64,000 nt of DNA from Alphaproteobacteria bacterium. Lineage in GTDB: Bacteria > Pseudomonadota > Alphaproteobacteria > Micropepsales > Micropepsaceae. The stretch covers positions 1-64,000 of the forward strand of contig CANJIS010000002.1 of assembly GCA_947474565.1 (NCBI GenBank). Reading direction: 5' to 3'. The translations under genes and the position numbers were made by a program. Positions within the stretch are counted from its first letter, which is position 1; every line of letters begins with the position of its first letter. The notes under the pieces were generated by a model. The model was not told the origin of the DNA. It was given only the letters and a program-made list of their open reading frames with translations, and ran no database searches. This document shows positions 53,021-62,419 of this stretch, piece after piece.

Positions 53021-54289
53021 ATGAATTATTTTTCTTACCAGAACGGTGTTCTCAGCGCCGAAAGCGTGTCGCTGGAAACCCTGGCGCGCGAAGTCGGCAC
53101 ACCTTTCTATTGCTATTCCAGCGAGACTTTGACGCTGCATTACAAAGTCTTTTCTGAAGCGGTGCCGAAGGATTCGCTGATCGCTTTTTCCGTCAAGGCC
53201 AATGGCAATCTGGCAGTGTTGAAAACGCTGGGTGATCTGGGCGCGGGTGCCGATGTGGTGTCGGGCGGCGAGTTGAAGAAGGCGCGGGCGGCAGGAATTC
53301 CGGCGGAGCGGATCGTGTTTTCCGGCGTCGGCAAGACGCGCGCCGAGATGAAGCTGGCGCTGAGCGAGCGCATCTATCAATTCAATGTCGAGAGCGAGCC
53401 GGAACTGGAGCTGCTGAATATCGTGGCGCTGGAGATGAAGACCTGCGCGCCGGTCTGCGTGCGCATCAACCCCGATGTCGATGCCAAGACTCACGCCAAG
53501 ATCACCACCGGCACGGCGGAAACAAAATTCGGCATTCCGTTCGTGCATGCGCGCGAAATTTATAAAAAGGCCGCAAGCCTGAAGGGCATCGAGATTGTCG
53601 GCGTCGATGTCCATATCGGCAGCCAAATTACCGACCTAGAACCGTTCGGCGCCGCCTTCGCGCGCGTGGCCGAACTGGTCAAGGATTTGCGCATTGATGG
53701 GCATGCGATTTCCCGGCTCGATCTGGGTGGCGGACTGGGCGTGCCCTATGAGCGCAACAACGAACCGCCGCCCGATCCGGAGGCTTATGGCCGCATCGTG
53801 AAACACGCGACCGCGACATTGGGCTGCCGCTTGGTTTTCGAGCCGGGCCGGCTGATCGCCGCCAATGCCGGCGTGCTGGTATCGGAAGTGATTTACGTCA
53901 AGCAGGGCGACGCCAAGACGTTCCTGATCATTGACGCGGGCATGAACGATTTGATCCGCCCTGCGATGTATGACGCCTATCACGAGATTGTCCCGGTCCG
54001 GGAACCGGCGCCCGGCGCCCCGCGTATCGCCTATGATGTGGTCGGGCCGGTGTGTGAAACCTCGGATCTTTTTGCGGCGGACCGGTCCCTGCCCCAGCTC
54101 AAATCCGGTGATTTGGTGGCGATTCTGACGGCCGGGGCTTACGGCGCCACCATGTCCTCGGCTTACAATGCCCGCCCCCCCGCCCCGGAGGTCTTGGTCA
54201 AGGGCGATGAGTGGGGCATTGTACGGGCCAGACAGGATCATGACGACCTTATCGCCCGAGACCATCTCCCAGGCTGGCTCACCAGCTGA
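53021..54289 (+). CDS. lysA: Diaminopimelate decarboxylase
   Basis: A 422-residue PLP enzyme giving lysine from meso-DAP. The PLP Lys is in LIAFSVKANGNLAVLK, HIGSQI and LGGGLGVPYERNNEPP bind phosphate/substrate, EPGRLIAANAGVLV and CETSDLFAADR (catalytic Cys, Asp) complete the site, and AYGATMSSAYNARP is the C-terminal hallmark. It starts 4 bp after the lptM stop. The last 50 bases overlap the next gene. Confidence 0.96.
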   Translation: MNYFSYQNGVLSAESVSLETLAREVGTPFYCYSSETLTLHYKVFSEAVPKDSLIAFSVKANGNLAVLKTLGDLGAGADVVSGGELKKARAAGIPAERIVFSGVGKTRAEMKLALSERIYQFNVESEPELELLNIVALEMKTCAPVCVRINPDVDAKTHAKITTGTAETKFGIPFVHAREIYKKAASLKGIEIVGVDVHIGSQITDLEPFGAAFARVAELVKDLRIDGHAISRLDLGGGLGVPYERNNEPPPDPEAYGRIVKHATATLGCRLVFEPGRLIAANAGVLVSEVIYVKQGDAKTFLIIDAGMNDLIRPAMYDAYHEIVPVREPAPGAPRIAYDVVGPVCETSDLFAADRSLPQLKSGDLVAILTAGAYGATMSSAYNARPPAPEVLVKGDEWGIVRARQDHDDLIARDHLPGWLTS

Positions 54290-56615
54290 ACGTCTGACGC
54301 GAATTTCGCGCCTGATCCTGTTGGCGCGCGCCTCTGTTGCGCTGGAACGTTTTCTTCCCGGTCTGTGGCCTGCTCTGGGTTTCGCCGCCGTCTATCTGAG
54401 CGCTGCGCTGTTCGGCGTGTTCGCCTTCGTGCCCTGGATTTTGCAGGCGCTGATTTTGGCCGTCACCATCACCGCCATCGGTCTTTCGCTGGCCTTCGGC
54501 TTTGAGCATTTCGCGTGGGCCACCTGGAAAGACGGCGCCCGGCGGCTGGAAGAGAAGAGCGGACTGAAGCATCGCCCGATTTCCGAAGGCCAGGACAAGC
54601 TTATCGGCGAAGACCCGTTCGCTGTGATGTTGTGGAAGGTGCATCAGGCGCGCGCGCTGGCCTTCACCACATTGAGCGCGGGTTGGCCAAAGCCCGATCT
54701 GTCGGCGCGCGATCCGCGTTATTTGCGCTATGGCGCGTTGCTGCTGCTGGCAGCCGCGCTGGCCTTTGCCGGACCCAATTGGAAAAACCATTTGTTCCGC
54801 GGCTTCGACAGCGGCGCAGGCATGGCGGTGAGCCTGGATGCCTGGGTGGACCCGCCGCCTTACACCGGACTGGCGCCGGTCTATCTGGCGCCGGGCGACA
54901 AGAATGTGATTCCTGTGCCGGCGGGATCGGTGCTCAATCTGCGCGCCCACAACGCGCCGCATGCACCGGGGCTTTCGCTGGGCGGCGCGTTCTCGCTACA
55001 CAATCCGCCGCGCTTCATCGGCGGCAATGGCGAATATGCCGACAGCGCCAAGCTGACCCATGACGCGCGGGTGAAGGTGCGGGCCAACGGTCATGTGATC
55101 GGCGACTGGCGCGTTCACGCTATTGCCGATGCGGCGCCCGTGATCGCCTTTGACGGCGTGCCCAGTGCCACCGAGCGGCAGGCGATGAAAGTCGCCATCA
55201 AGGCCAGCGACGATTATGGCGTGGCGACAGCCAAGCTGGTGATCGTGCCGCATGGCAAAGCCGGAGCCGCGCCGCTGGTAACCGACATTCCGCTGGCGCC
55301 GGGCAAGCGCATCGCCCAGACCAACTATTTCGATCTCACGGCGCATCCCTATGCCGGGCTGGTGGTGGATGCGCATCTAGAAGCGCGCGACGCCGCCGGC
55401 AACACCGGCCAGAGCAAAGTGGTCAGCTTCAAGCTGCCGGCGCGGGTCTTCACCGATCCACTGGCGCGCGCGTTGATCGAACAGCGGCAGAATCTGGCGA
55501 CCAGTGACAAGGAAGGACAGCGGCGCGTGGTTCGGGCGCTGGACGCGCTGGCGATTGCGCCGGAAGCTTTTTATGCCAACAAGACCAACCTTTATATGGG
55601 CCTGCGCAGCGCCTACTGGGGCGTGCGCACGGCGCGCGAGCCCGCCGATATCGTCCATGTCGAGGAGCTGCTGTGGCAGATCGCGGTCAGCCTGGAACAG
55701 CAAGGCTTGCTGGAAGCGGCCGCCCAGTTGCGCCAGCTGCAATCGCAGATCAACCAGGCCCTTTCCCAGCATGCGCCGCAGGACGTGATTGATGAATTGA
55801 TGAAGCGCTATGGCGAAGCGATGCAGAAATATACCCAGGCCCTGCAGAACAATCACGGTGCACAGCAGGGCCAGCAGCAAAAGCCGATGCAAGGCCAGAA
55901 TTCCAAGACCATCACCCAGAAGGATTTGGATGATTTGCTGAAGGCGATCCAGCAGATGGCGGCGGCGGGCAACCGCGAAGGCGCAGCGCAGATGATGGCG
56001 ACGCTGCAGAACATGCTGGAAAACATGAAAGTATCGCGCGAACAGGGCGGTCAAGGCGGCCAGCAGAACAAAGCGCTGAACGACGCCATTCAGAAATTCG
56101 GCGACATGATGGGCCAGCAGCGCAGCCTGCTGGACAAGACCATGCGCCAGCAACAGGGCAATGGCGACCCGAAGGATGGTGGCGCGCAGGGCCTGGCCGG
56201 ACAGCAGCAGAAGTTGCATCAGGATTTGAACAAGCTGATGCAATCGCTTGATCCCAAGACCGCTGCCCAATTGGGCAAGGCGGGCGAGGCCATGGACAAG
56301 GCGCAGCAATCGCTGAACCAGAAAAATCTCAGCAACGCGTCCAACGAACAGAAGAAGGTTCTGGAAGAGCTGCGCCAGGGCGCCAACGCCCTGGCCAAGC
56401 AAGCCAAGGACAATGAGACTTCCAAGACCGGCGAAGTGGATGACGATCCGTTGGGCCGGTCGCGCGGCGCCAATGGCAACAATGTGAAGATTCCAGACGC
56501 CAGTGATATGGCGCGGGCGCGCGAGATTCTGCAGGAATTGCGCAAGCGGGCTGGGGAGCGCGGCCGTCCACAGCAGGAATTGGAATATTACGACCGGCTG
56601 CTGAAGGAATTTTAA
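54240..56615 (+). CDS. DUF4175 (TIGR02302) envelope protein
   Basis: A 791-residue protein found in most alphaproteobacteria behind lysA. Three hydrophobic helices (about residues 38-60, 62-85, 160-178) are followed by a periplasmic, beta-rich region (DAWVDPPPYTGLAPVYLAPGDKN, in parts) and a very long Gln/Ala/Asn/Lys-rich coiled coil (about 505-770) with MQKYTQALQNN, GQQQKPMQGQNSK and similar runs. The function is unknown, probably in the envelope. It overlaps lysA by 50 bases and is preceded by no clear ribosome site, so translation may be coupled. Confidence 0.85.
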   Translation: MTTLSPETISQAGSPAERLTRISRLILLARASVALERFLPGLWPALGFAAVYLSAALFGVFAFVPWILQALILAVTITAIGLSLAFGFEHFAWATWKDGARRLEEKSGLKHRPISEGQDKLIGEDPFAVMLWKVHQARALAFTTLSAGWPKPDLSARDPRYLRYGALLLLAAALAFAGPNWKNHLFRGFDSGAGMAVSLDAWVDPPPYTGLAPVYLAPGDKNVIPVPAGSVLNLRAHNAPHAPGLSLGGAFSLHNPPRFIGGNGEYADSAKLTHDARVKVRANGHVIGDWRVHAIADAAPVIAFDGVPSATERQAMKVAIKASDDYGVATAKLVIVPHGKAGAAPLVTDIPLAPGKRIAQTNYFDLTAHPYAGLVVDAHLEARDAAGNTGQSKVVSFKLPARVFTDPLARALIEQRQNLATSDKEGQRRVVRALDALAIAPEAFYANKTNLYMGLRSAYWGVRTAREPADIVHVEELLWQIAVSLEQQGLLEAAAQLRQLQSQINQALSQHAPQDVIDELMKRYGEAMQKYTQALQNNHGAQQGQQQKPMQGQNSKTITQKDLDDLLKAIQQMAAAGNREGAAQMMATLQNMLENMKVSREQGGQGGQQNKALNDAIQKFGDMMGQQRSLLDKTMRQQQGNGDPKDGGAQGLAGQQQKLHQDLNKLMQSLDPKTAAQLGKAGEAMDKAQQSLNQKNLSNASNEQKKVLEELRQGANALAKQAKDNETSKTGEVDDDPLGRSRGANGNNVKIPDASDMARAREILQELRKRAGERGRPQQELEYYDRLLKEF

Positions 56616-56616
56616 T

Positions 56617-56651
56617 CTCACCCTTCGACAAACTCAGGGTGAGGATTTTTT
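56617..56651 (+). terminator. Terminator/dispersed palindrome after the DUF4175 gene
   Basis: CTCACCCT ... AGGGTGAG followed by GATTTTTT. The unit CTCACCCTTCGACAAACTCA resembles a palindromic repeat widespread in alphaproteobacterial genomes, used here as an intrinsic terminator. A related, weaker copy lies at 5194. Confidence 0.7.
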
Positions 56652-56662
56652 GAGGGGTCATA

Positions 56663-57607
56663 ATGAAGATGTTTGGCTTTGAGACCACCACCGATGAGGT
56701 GCTGGAAGGCATAGACCTGCGCGGCAAGCGTGTGCTGGTCACGGGTGTTTCTGCGGGGTTGGGCGTGGAAACGGCGCGGGCTCTGGCCGCCCATGGCGCG
56801 GAAGTCGTGGGCGCGGCGCGCGATCTGAACAAAGCGAAGCGCGCCACGGAAAGCGTCAAGGGTGCGCTGGAGCTGGTGGAGCTGGACCTGGGCTCGCTGA
56901 AGAGCGTGCGCGCCTGCGCCGATGGGCTGAACAAGGCGGGAAAATCCTTCGATCTGGCTATCGCCAATGCCGGTGTGATGGCCTGCCCAAAAAGCACCAC
57001 GGCGGATGGCTTTGAAACCCAGTTCGGCACCAATCATCTGGGGCACTTCGTGCTGATGAACCGGATCGCGCCGCTGCTGAGGCCGGGCGGCCGGCTGGTC
57101 AATCTATCGTCCGCAGGGCATCGCTACGCCGATGTCGATCTGGACGATCCCAATTTCGAGCACACGCCCTATGCCGAGTTTACCGCCTATGGCCGCTCCA
57201 AGACCGCCAATATTCTGTTCTCGGTGGCATTTGATGCCCGCCACAAAGGGCGCGGCGTGCGAGCGACTGCCGTGCATCCCGGCGTCATTCATACCGAACT
57301 CAGCCGCTACATGACGGCGGAAAAACTTCAGGAGTTGATCGACAATCTGAACAAGAATCAGCCGGCGGGAATGCCGCCTGTGAAGTTCAAGTCCATCCCC
57401 CAAGGCGCTGCGACGTCAATTTGGTCCGGCGTTGTCGCCAAGGCGGAAGATGTCGGCGGGCGCTATTGCGAAGACTGCCATGTGGCGGAAACCGTCAATG
57501 CCACCGATCCCAATATTCGCCACGGCGTGCGGCCTTATGCGGTGGACCCCAAGCACGCAGAGGCGCTGTGGGCACTGAGCGAAAAGATGGTGGGAGAGAA
57601 ATTCTGA
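56663..57607 (+). CDS. Short-chain dehydrogenase/reductase
   Basis: A 314-residue oxidoreductase of the SDR family, retinol dehydrogenase/WWOX-like branch. Cofactor motif VLVTGVSAGLGVETARALA, NAGVMACP, catalytic Ser in LVNLSSAGHR and YGRSKTANILF (YxxxK) are all present. The extra C-terminal region with YCEDCHVAETV has a Cys pair. The substrate is unknown. Its stop overlaps the start region of the next gene. Confidence 0.9.
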   Translation: MKMFGFETTTDEVLEGIDLRGKRVLVTGVSAGLGVETARALAAHGAEVVGAARDLNKAKRATESVKGALELVELDLGSLKSVRACADGLNKAGKSFDLAIANAGVMACPKSTTADGFETQFGTNHLGHFVLMNRIAPLLRPGGRLVNLSSAGHRYADVDLDDPNFEHTPYAEFTAYGRSKTANILFSVAFDARHKGRGVRATAVHPGVIHTELSRYMTAEKLQELIDNLNKNQPAGMPPVKFKSIPQGAATSIWSGVVAKAEDVGGRYCEDCHVAETVNATDPNIRHGVRPYAVDPKHAEALWALSEKMVGEKF

Positions 57608-58116
57608 GCCCGGCGAAACCCTTTCTGCTTGCGGCCGCGCTGCTGATGCCGTTCAGTCAAAGCGCCAGCGCCCAGTCATCACCCAGTACCCAAGCATCAC
57701 AAAGAGTGAAGCTGCCGGCAGGCGTCATTCTCAAGAATGTGATCCTGTCCTGGGAGGGGCGGAAACTGATCCTCCACGCCATCTTCAACCAGTACGGCCA
57801 TGAGATGCCGATCTATCTGCGATGCAATTCGGCAAACGGCCAAAGCGAAATCGCCGAGATCGACACCATCGAACAGTTCGGCCGTGACATGTGGCTGGAA
57901 GTGACGTTGATCACCCTGGAGAAAAGCCCCTCCGGTCAGGCCATCGTCTGGATGGGCCACCCCGCCCCCAATACGCTCAGGCTGGACGGCAATGACGCGG
58001 TAAACCTGTCGGGGCACCTCATCATGACCAATGACGATGTCGGCAGCACCGACGAGTATGACTTTACGCTGTCGGCTGACGGTGATGCGCTGCCGCGGAT
58101 TTCGGCTTCTAAGTGA
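57604..58116 (+). CDS. Secreted protein of unknown function with a non-ATG start
   Basis: About 170 residues: a signal peptide (PFLLAAALLMPFSQSASAQ) and a beta-rich mature domain (KLPAGVILKNVILSWEGRKLILHAIFNQYG, in parts; DTIEQFGRDMWLEVTLITLE; ending ALPRISASK). In this frame no ATG, GTG or TTG precedes the signal peptide; CTG at 57604 (or ATT at 57601) lies 4-7 bases after GGGAGAGA, so initiation at a rare codon coupled to the SDR stop (57605-57607) is likely. The last 8 bases overlap the convergent phosphoribosyltransferase gene. Family not recognised. Confidence 0.6.
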   Translation: MSPAKPFLLAAALLMPFSQSASAQSSPSTQASQRVKLPAGVILKNVILSWEGRKLILHAIFNQYGHEMPIYLRCNSANGQSEIAEIDTIEQFGRDMWLEVTLITLEKSPSGQAIVWMGHPAPNTLRLDGNDAVNLSGHLIMTNDDVGSTDEYDFTLSADGDALPRISASK

Positions 58117-58621
58117 CTTTGCCGATATAGGGCAGCGAGCGGAATTTTCCCGCGTCATCCATGCCATAGCCGATCACAAAGTCATTGCCGGTTTCGAAGG
58201 CGACAAAATCGGCCTTGGCCACGGCATCGGGGCGTTTCTTGTCCAGCGCCACCGCCACCTGAACGCCTGCGGCGCCCGCCGCTTCGATCAGCGCCACCGC
58301 CTTCTTGATGGTGCGGCCGAAATCCAGCACGCCATCGATCACCAGCACATGACGGCCAGCAATCTGTTCTGAAGGCCCCGCGATAATGGACACGGCGCTG
58401 GCGGCGCGCTTGTCGCCATAGGAGCGCAGCCACAGCATTTCGATTTCCAGATCCACGCCCTGACGGGACAGCGCCCGCACCAGATCGGCGGCAAAAATAA
58501 AACCGCCCACCAGGATCGGCATGGCGATATTGGGCAACAGCGGCGCGCGAGCAATTTTCTTGGCGGTCGCTTCGACCCGGGCGGCGATGTCTTCCTGGGT
58601 GAAAAGAACGTCCTTGCTCAC
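58109..58621 (-). CDS. Phosphoribosyltransferase, hypoxanthine-guanine type
   Basis: A 170-residue PRTase of the HPRT-like family. The PRPP loop is HVLVIDGVLDFGRTIKKAVALI (about residues 91-112), related to VDDILDTGRT of Hpt but with Gly and Phe at usually Asp and Thr positions. The N-terminal VGGFIFAADLVRAL and FVIGYGMDDAGKFRSLPYIG at the end match Hpt. It likely salvages hypoxanthine/guanine, beside de novo synthesis elsewhere in the window; the loop changes leave specificity open. Confidence 0.8.
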   Translation of the reverse strand: MSKDVLFTQEDIAARVEATAKKIARAPLLPNIAMPILVGGFIFAADLVRALSRQGVDLEIEMLWLRSYGDKRAASAVSIIAGPSEQIAGRHVLVIDGVLDFGRTIKKAVALIEAAGAAGVQVAVALDKKRPDAVAKADFVAFETGNDFVIGYGMDDAGKFRSLPYIGKVT

Positions 58622-58622
58622 T

Positions 58623-59402
58623 TTATTTTTCGCCTTCCGGCTTTTCGTTTTCCGCCTTCTTGTCTTCAGCGCCGCCCTTGTCGAAACGCACTTCCAGATG
58701 ACGGGCGGCGGCGGGCGGACTGGACAGGCGCGTGAGGAACGGCGCGGACTGGCCGGGGCGCAGGGTCTGCACCTCAGGCGTGAAATTCCAGTGATAGAGT
58801 TCCTTGTTGCCGCTATCGCTCAAGGTGACGCGCACGGTTTGGGGCACGGGCAATTCGCGGACGCCATCGTTGACGATCCGGCCGGTGACCGCCAACACCA
58901 CCTGGCTGTCCTCGCTTTCGCGGCGATAGGTGACATCGGTGAAATCAATGCCGTCGGTTTTCACCGGCATGCCCAGACGGGAATAGACCCCGGCCGATTG
59001 CGGCCAGATCACCGTGATCTCCTGGCGGTAGCGCACCGCCGACAGGCCGATCAGCAGCACCACCGCAATCAGGCCGACCCAGCCCAGCGCCACGCCCAGC
59101 ATGGGCAGGATCGCCATGCGCTGTTTGGGTGTGGATGGCTGCGCGACGGGCGCGCGGGGACGCGGCATCGCGGGTTCTGCCCAGGCCTGCTCGGCGGGCT
59201 TTTCGGCTTCCGGCGCGGCCACGATTTCAGCCGCGACAGGCGTCGCTACGGGCGCGGGCTCCGGCGCGAAGGATTCGGGTTCGGGGCCCGGCTGATGCCA
59301 GGCATTGCCGCATTTGGCGCAACGGACCTTGCGGCCCTGAGGCGGAAATTTCGCCGCATCGGCCTCATAGCGCGTGGCGCAGGCGGGACAGGTGAGAATC
59401 AT
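58623..59402 (-). CDS. MJ0042-type zinc-ribbon/DUF3426 membrane protein
   Basis: A 259-residue protein. The N-terminal zinc ribbon MILTCPACATRYEADAAKFP ... VRCAKCGNAWHQ (two CxxC) is the MJ0042/zinc_ribbon_5 type, followed by an Ala/Pro/Glu linker, one membrane helix (about residues 98-120) and a periplasmic DUF3426-like domain. It stands divergently beside ftsE, its usual place in alphaproteobacteria. Function unknown. Confidence 0.85.
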   Translation of the reverse strand: MILTCPACATRYEADAAKFPPQGRKVRCAKCGNAWHQPGPEPESFAPEPAPVATPVAAEIVAAPEAEKPAEQAWAEPAMPRPRAPVAQPSTPKQRMAILPMLGVALGWVGLIAVVLLIGLSAVRYRQEITVIWPQSAGVYSRLGMPVKTDGIDFTDVTYRRESEDSQVVLAVTGRIVNDGVRELPVPQTVRVTLSDSGNKELYHWNFTPEVQTLRPGQSAPFLTRLSSPPAAARHLEVRFDKGGAEDKKAENEKPEGEK

Positions 59403-59482
59403 GCGGGGATATAAGCCCTTTCTGCGAAAATAAGAGCCAATAAAGATGACCGCAAGGCGGCAGGGACGCTAATGTCCCCGCC

Positions 59483-60148
59483 ATGGTCCGCTTTGAAAAT
59501 GTCGGCATGCGCTATGGCTCGGGCCCTGAGGTGCTGCGCGACGTCACCTTTTTCCTGGAAGGCGGTTCTTTTACCTTTCTCACCGGCCTGTCGGGCGCGG
59601 GCAAGACCACCCTGCTCAAGCTGATCTATCTGGCCGAGCCGCCATCGCGCGGGCTGATCACCCTGTTCGGCCGGGATCTGGCCACCGCCAAGCGCACCGC
59701 CCTGCCCGGCCTCCGGCGCCGCATCGGGGTGGTGTTTCAGGATTTCCGGCTGCTGGATCACCTGTCGGCTTTCGACAATGTGGCCCTGCCGCTGCGGCTG
59801 GCGGGCAAACGGGTGTCCGATTACGCCCATGACGTGGAGGAGCTTCTGTCCTGGGTAGGACTGGGCGACCGCATGAATGCGCCGCCGCCCACCCTTTCGG
59901 GCGGCGAGCAGCAGCGTGTCGCCATCGCCCGCGCCGTGGTGGGCAGGCCCGATCTTCTGATCGCCGATGAGCCCACCGGCAATGTCGATCCCGAAATGGG
60001 GGCGCGGCTGATCCGGCTGTTCGGAGAATTGAACCGGCTGGGCACCACCGTGTTGATCGCCACCCATGACCGCGCCCTGATCGAAGCCACCCGCGCCCGC
60101 GAAATGCGGCTGGTGGATGGCCGGCTGGTGGAATTGCGGGCGGCATGA
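59483..60148 (+). CDS. ftsE: Cell division ATP-binding protein FtsE
   Basis: A 221-residue ABC ATPase. Walker A GLSGAGKTTLLKL, Q-loop VFQDFRLLDHLSAFDNVALPL, signature LSGGEQQRVAIARA, Walker B LLIADEPTGNVDP and H-loop THD are all complete. FtsEX regulates peptidoglycan hydrolases at the septum. The stop overlaps ftsX by ATGA. Confidence 0.95.
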   Translation: MVRFENVGMRYGSGPEVLRDVTFFLEGGSFTFLTGLSGAGKTTLLKLIYLAEPPSRGLITLFGRDLATAKRTALPGLRRRIGVVFQDFRLLDHLSAFDNVALPLRLAGKRVSDYAHDVEELLSWVGLGDRMNAPPPTLSGGEQQRVAIARAVVGRPDLLIADEPTGNVDPEMGARLIRLFGELNRLGTTVLIATHDRALIEATRAREMRLVDGRLVELRAA

Positions 60149-61041
60149 ACATGAACGCGGGCGCGCATGTCTTGCCGCGCGACAAGGGCGCTGCGCCGCT
60201 GGATTTTGTGATCGCGGTGATGGCGTTCCTGGCGGCGCTGGCGCTGGGCGCATCGCTGATCGCAGACCGCGCCGCACAAGGCTGGCAAGCGGGACTGGCG
60301 GCGAAATTGACGGTGCAGGTGCTGCCGCCGGAAAGCGGCGATCCGCGCGCCGGACTGGAACAGCAAGTGCAAGCGGCATTGGATGTGTTGAATGCCACGC
60401 CTGGCATCGCCCATGCCGCGCTGATATCCGACACCGACACCGAGGCGCTGGTCGAACCCTGGATCGGCAAAAACAATCTGGTGACGGATATTCCCTTGCC
60501 GCGACTGATCGACGCCACCATCACGCCCGGCAGCCACATGGATATCACGGCGCTGAACGAGAAATTGAAACAGGCCGCGCCACAGGCCTTGCTGGACGAT
60601 CATCGCCGCTGGATTTCGCGGCTGGGCGCCCTGGCCGACACGGTGCGCTATTCGGCGTATGGCATTCTGCTGTTGATCGCCGGCGCCACGGCGGCGGCGG
60701 TGTCCTTCGCCACCCGCGCCGGGCTTTCGGCGCATCATGACATGGTGGAATTGCTGCATCAGATGGGGGCGCTGCCCAGCTTCATCGCCCGCACCGTGGA
60801 ATGGCATTATTTCATTTCGGCGCTGCTGGCGGCCGCGACCGGCACATTGTTCGCCGCCGCCCTGTTCCTGGCCGCGGGCGGGCTGGAGGTTTTTGGCGTC
60901 GAGGCCGTGCCTTTTCTGCCGCCTTTGTCGCTGCGCTGGAGCGAAATACCCTGGTTGCTGGCGGTTCCGCTGGCAACCAGCGTGATTGCCTGGGCGACGG
61001 CCCGCATCTCAGTGCTTTCGGTGGTCAAGGCCATCTACTAG
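60145..61041 (+). CDS. ftsX: Cell division permease-like protein FtsX
   Basis: A 298-residue membrane protein: N-terminal helix (about residues 17-40), a periplasmic loop to about 160, then three helices, the FtsX topology. The C-terminal segment with IPWLLAVPLATSVIAWATARISVLSVV is typical. Sequence similarity of FtsX proteins is low in alphaproteobacteria; coupling to ftsE gives the assignment. Confidence 0.88.
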   Translation: MNMNAGAHVLPRDKGAAPLDFVIAVMAFLAALALGASLIADRAAQGWQAGLAAKLTVQVLPPESGDPRAGLEQQVQAALDVLNATPGIAHAALISDTDTEALVEPWIGKNNLVTDIPLPRLIDATITPGSHMDITALNEKLKQAAPQALLDDHRRWISRLGALADTVRYSAYGILLLIAGATAAAVSFATRAGLSAHHDMVELLHQMGALPSFIARTVEWHYFISALLAAATGTLFAAALFLAAGGLEVFGVEAVPFLPPLSLRWSEIPWLLAVPLATSVIAWATARISVLSVVKAIY

Positions 61042-61050
61042 ACTCATCCC

Positions 61051-61617
61051 ATGATGCGCTTTCTGGCAGCAATGATCCTGGTGGCGCTGGCCTATGGCCT
61101 GGCGTTTTTCGTCTGGGTTTCAACCCTGCCGTCCCCCCCTGACATCAAGCCCGAGGCCGATGGCATTGTGGCGCTGACCGGCGGCGCGCCCCGGCTGGAC
61201 ACCGCCGTGGCGCTGTTTGAAAGCGGCGTGGGCAAACGGCTTTTGATCAGCGGCGTCGGTCAGGTCACCACCCGGGAGAGTTTGAAGAACGTCACCGACG
61301 GCGGATCGCGGTTCGATTGCTGCGCCGATATCGGTTATGCTGCGCAGGACACGCGCGGCAATGCCCAGGAAGCCGCGGAGTGGGCGCACAGACATCAATT
61401 TCACAGCCTGGTGGTGGTGACGAGCCGCTATCACATGCCCCGCGCCATGCAGGAATTTTCCAGAGCGCTGCCCGATATCACCTTGCTGCCCTATCCGGTG
61501 GATCAGGAGAATGTTGATCTGGCCGGCTGGTGGACGCATCCCCAGACCGCGCAATTGCTGCACCGGGAATACATCAAATATCTCGCCAGCGTGGCGGCGG
61601 GCCTGATACCGCGATGA
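61051..61617 (+). CDS. YdcF/DUF218 family membrane protein
   Basis: A 188-residue protein with an N-terminal membrane helix (about residues 3-25) and a DUF218 domain: DGIVALTGGAPRLDTAVALFESG, RLLISGV, VVVTSRYHMPRAMQEF. Relatives (ElyC, SanA) influence envelope integrity and undecaprenyl-phosphate use. The stop overlaps plsC by ATGA, as is often seen in this ftsEX-DUF218-plsC string. Confidence 0.88.
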   Translation: MMRFLAAMILVALAYGLAFFVWVSTLPSPPDIKPEADGIVALTGGAPRLDTAVALFESGVGKRLLISGVGQVTTRESLKNVTDGGSRFDCCADIGYAAQDTRGNAQEAAEWAHRHQFHSLVVVTSRYHMPRAMQEFSRALPDITLLPYPVDQENVDLAGWWTHPQTAQLLHREYIKYLASVAAGLIPR

Positions 61618-62306
61618 ATTTTCTGCGGTCGCTTCTGTTCATGGTGTGGTTTCTGGCCGTGACCATCGTCATGTCCATCCTGTTCCTGCCGCTGTTGGCC
61701 GGGCCTCGAAAATTGTGTGTGGCCATGGCGAGAGGCTGGGCCGGCGCGACGCTGTGGGGGTTGGAAATATTTGCCGGCACCGGCATGCGGGTTCTCGGCA
61801 CGCCGCCGGAAGGCGCTGTGCTGGTGGCATCCAAGCATATGAGCATGTGGGACACGCTGGCGCTGTATCTGCTGCTGGACGATCCGGGCATTGTGCTCAA
61901 GCGCGAATTGCTGCGCATTCCCTTTTACGGCTGGTATCTCAAGAAATGTTGCGCGATTGCGATTGACCGCGGCGCGGGCGCCGATGCCATGCGGCGCATG
62001 ACCCGTGACGCGATGCGTGTGTTCGATGAAGACCGGCCGATTCTGATCTTCCCCGAAGGCACCCGCAAAAAGCCGGGCGCGGCCCCCGACTACAAGCCGG
62101 GCGTGGCCGGGCTGTATGCCATCCTGAAAAGGCCCTGCGTGCCGGTGGCGCTGAATTCGGGTTTGTTCTGGCGCGGCTTTTTCAAATATCCCGGACGGAT
62201 CACGATCGCCTTCCTGGAGCAGATTTCCCCCGGCCTGAAGCGGGGTGAATTCATGGCCATGCTGGAAAGCCGCATCGAGCAGGGCACCGACGCCCTGTTG
62301 CCCTAA
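61614..62306 (+). CDS. plsC: 1-acyl-sn-glycerol-3-phosphate acyltransferase
   Basis: A 230-residue membrane acyltransferase making phosphatidic acid. HX4D motif is SKHMSMWDT (about residues 70-78), KRELLRIPFYGWYLK is block II and FPEGTRKKPG is block III; an N-terminal helix anchors it. ATG 61614 (MNFLRSLLFM) is used. It ends a four-gene operon ftsE-ftsX-DUF218-plsC. Confidence 0.92.
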   Translation: MNFLRSLLFMVWFLAVTIVMSILFLPLLAGPRKLCVAMARGWAGATLWGLEIFAGTGMRVLGTPPEGAVLVASKHMSMWDTLALYLLLDDPGIVLKRELLRIPFYGWYLKKCCAIAIDRGAGADAMRRMTRDAMRVFDEDRPILIFPEGTRKKPGAAPDYKPGVAGLYAILKRPCVPVALNSGLFWRGFFKYPGRITIAFLEQISPGLKRGEFMAMLESRIEQGTDALLP

Positions 62307-62347
62307 AACGCTGCATTAAGGCTGTTTTTGGCGCGAAACCACCTCTG

Positions 62348-62362
62348 GAACGTTTGCAGAAC
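62348..62362 (+). promoter_or_regulatory. Probable LexA (SOS) box upstream of nrdJ
   Basis: GAAC-GTTTGCA-GAAC, i.e. the alphaproteobacterial SOS box GTTC-N7-GTTC read on the other strand, 58 bases ahead of the nrdJ ATG. It implies induction of ribonucleotide reduction by DNA damage. Confidence 0.65.
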
Positions 62363-62419
62363 ATTTGCCATATTAGGGCGGTAGCGGAACCCCTATTGGA
62401 CGTGATTGGTACTGTGTTG

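Noticed and set aside
62307-62419. Cobalamin riboswitch in front of nrdJ.
   Set aside because: The leader is only about 110 bases and lacks the conserved B12-box; a LexA box explains it better.
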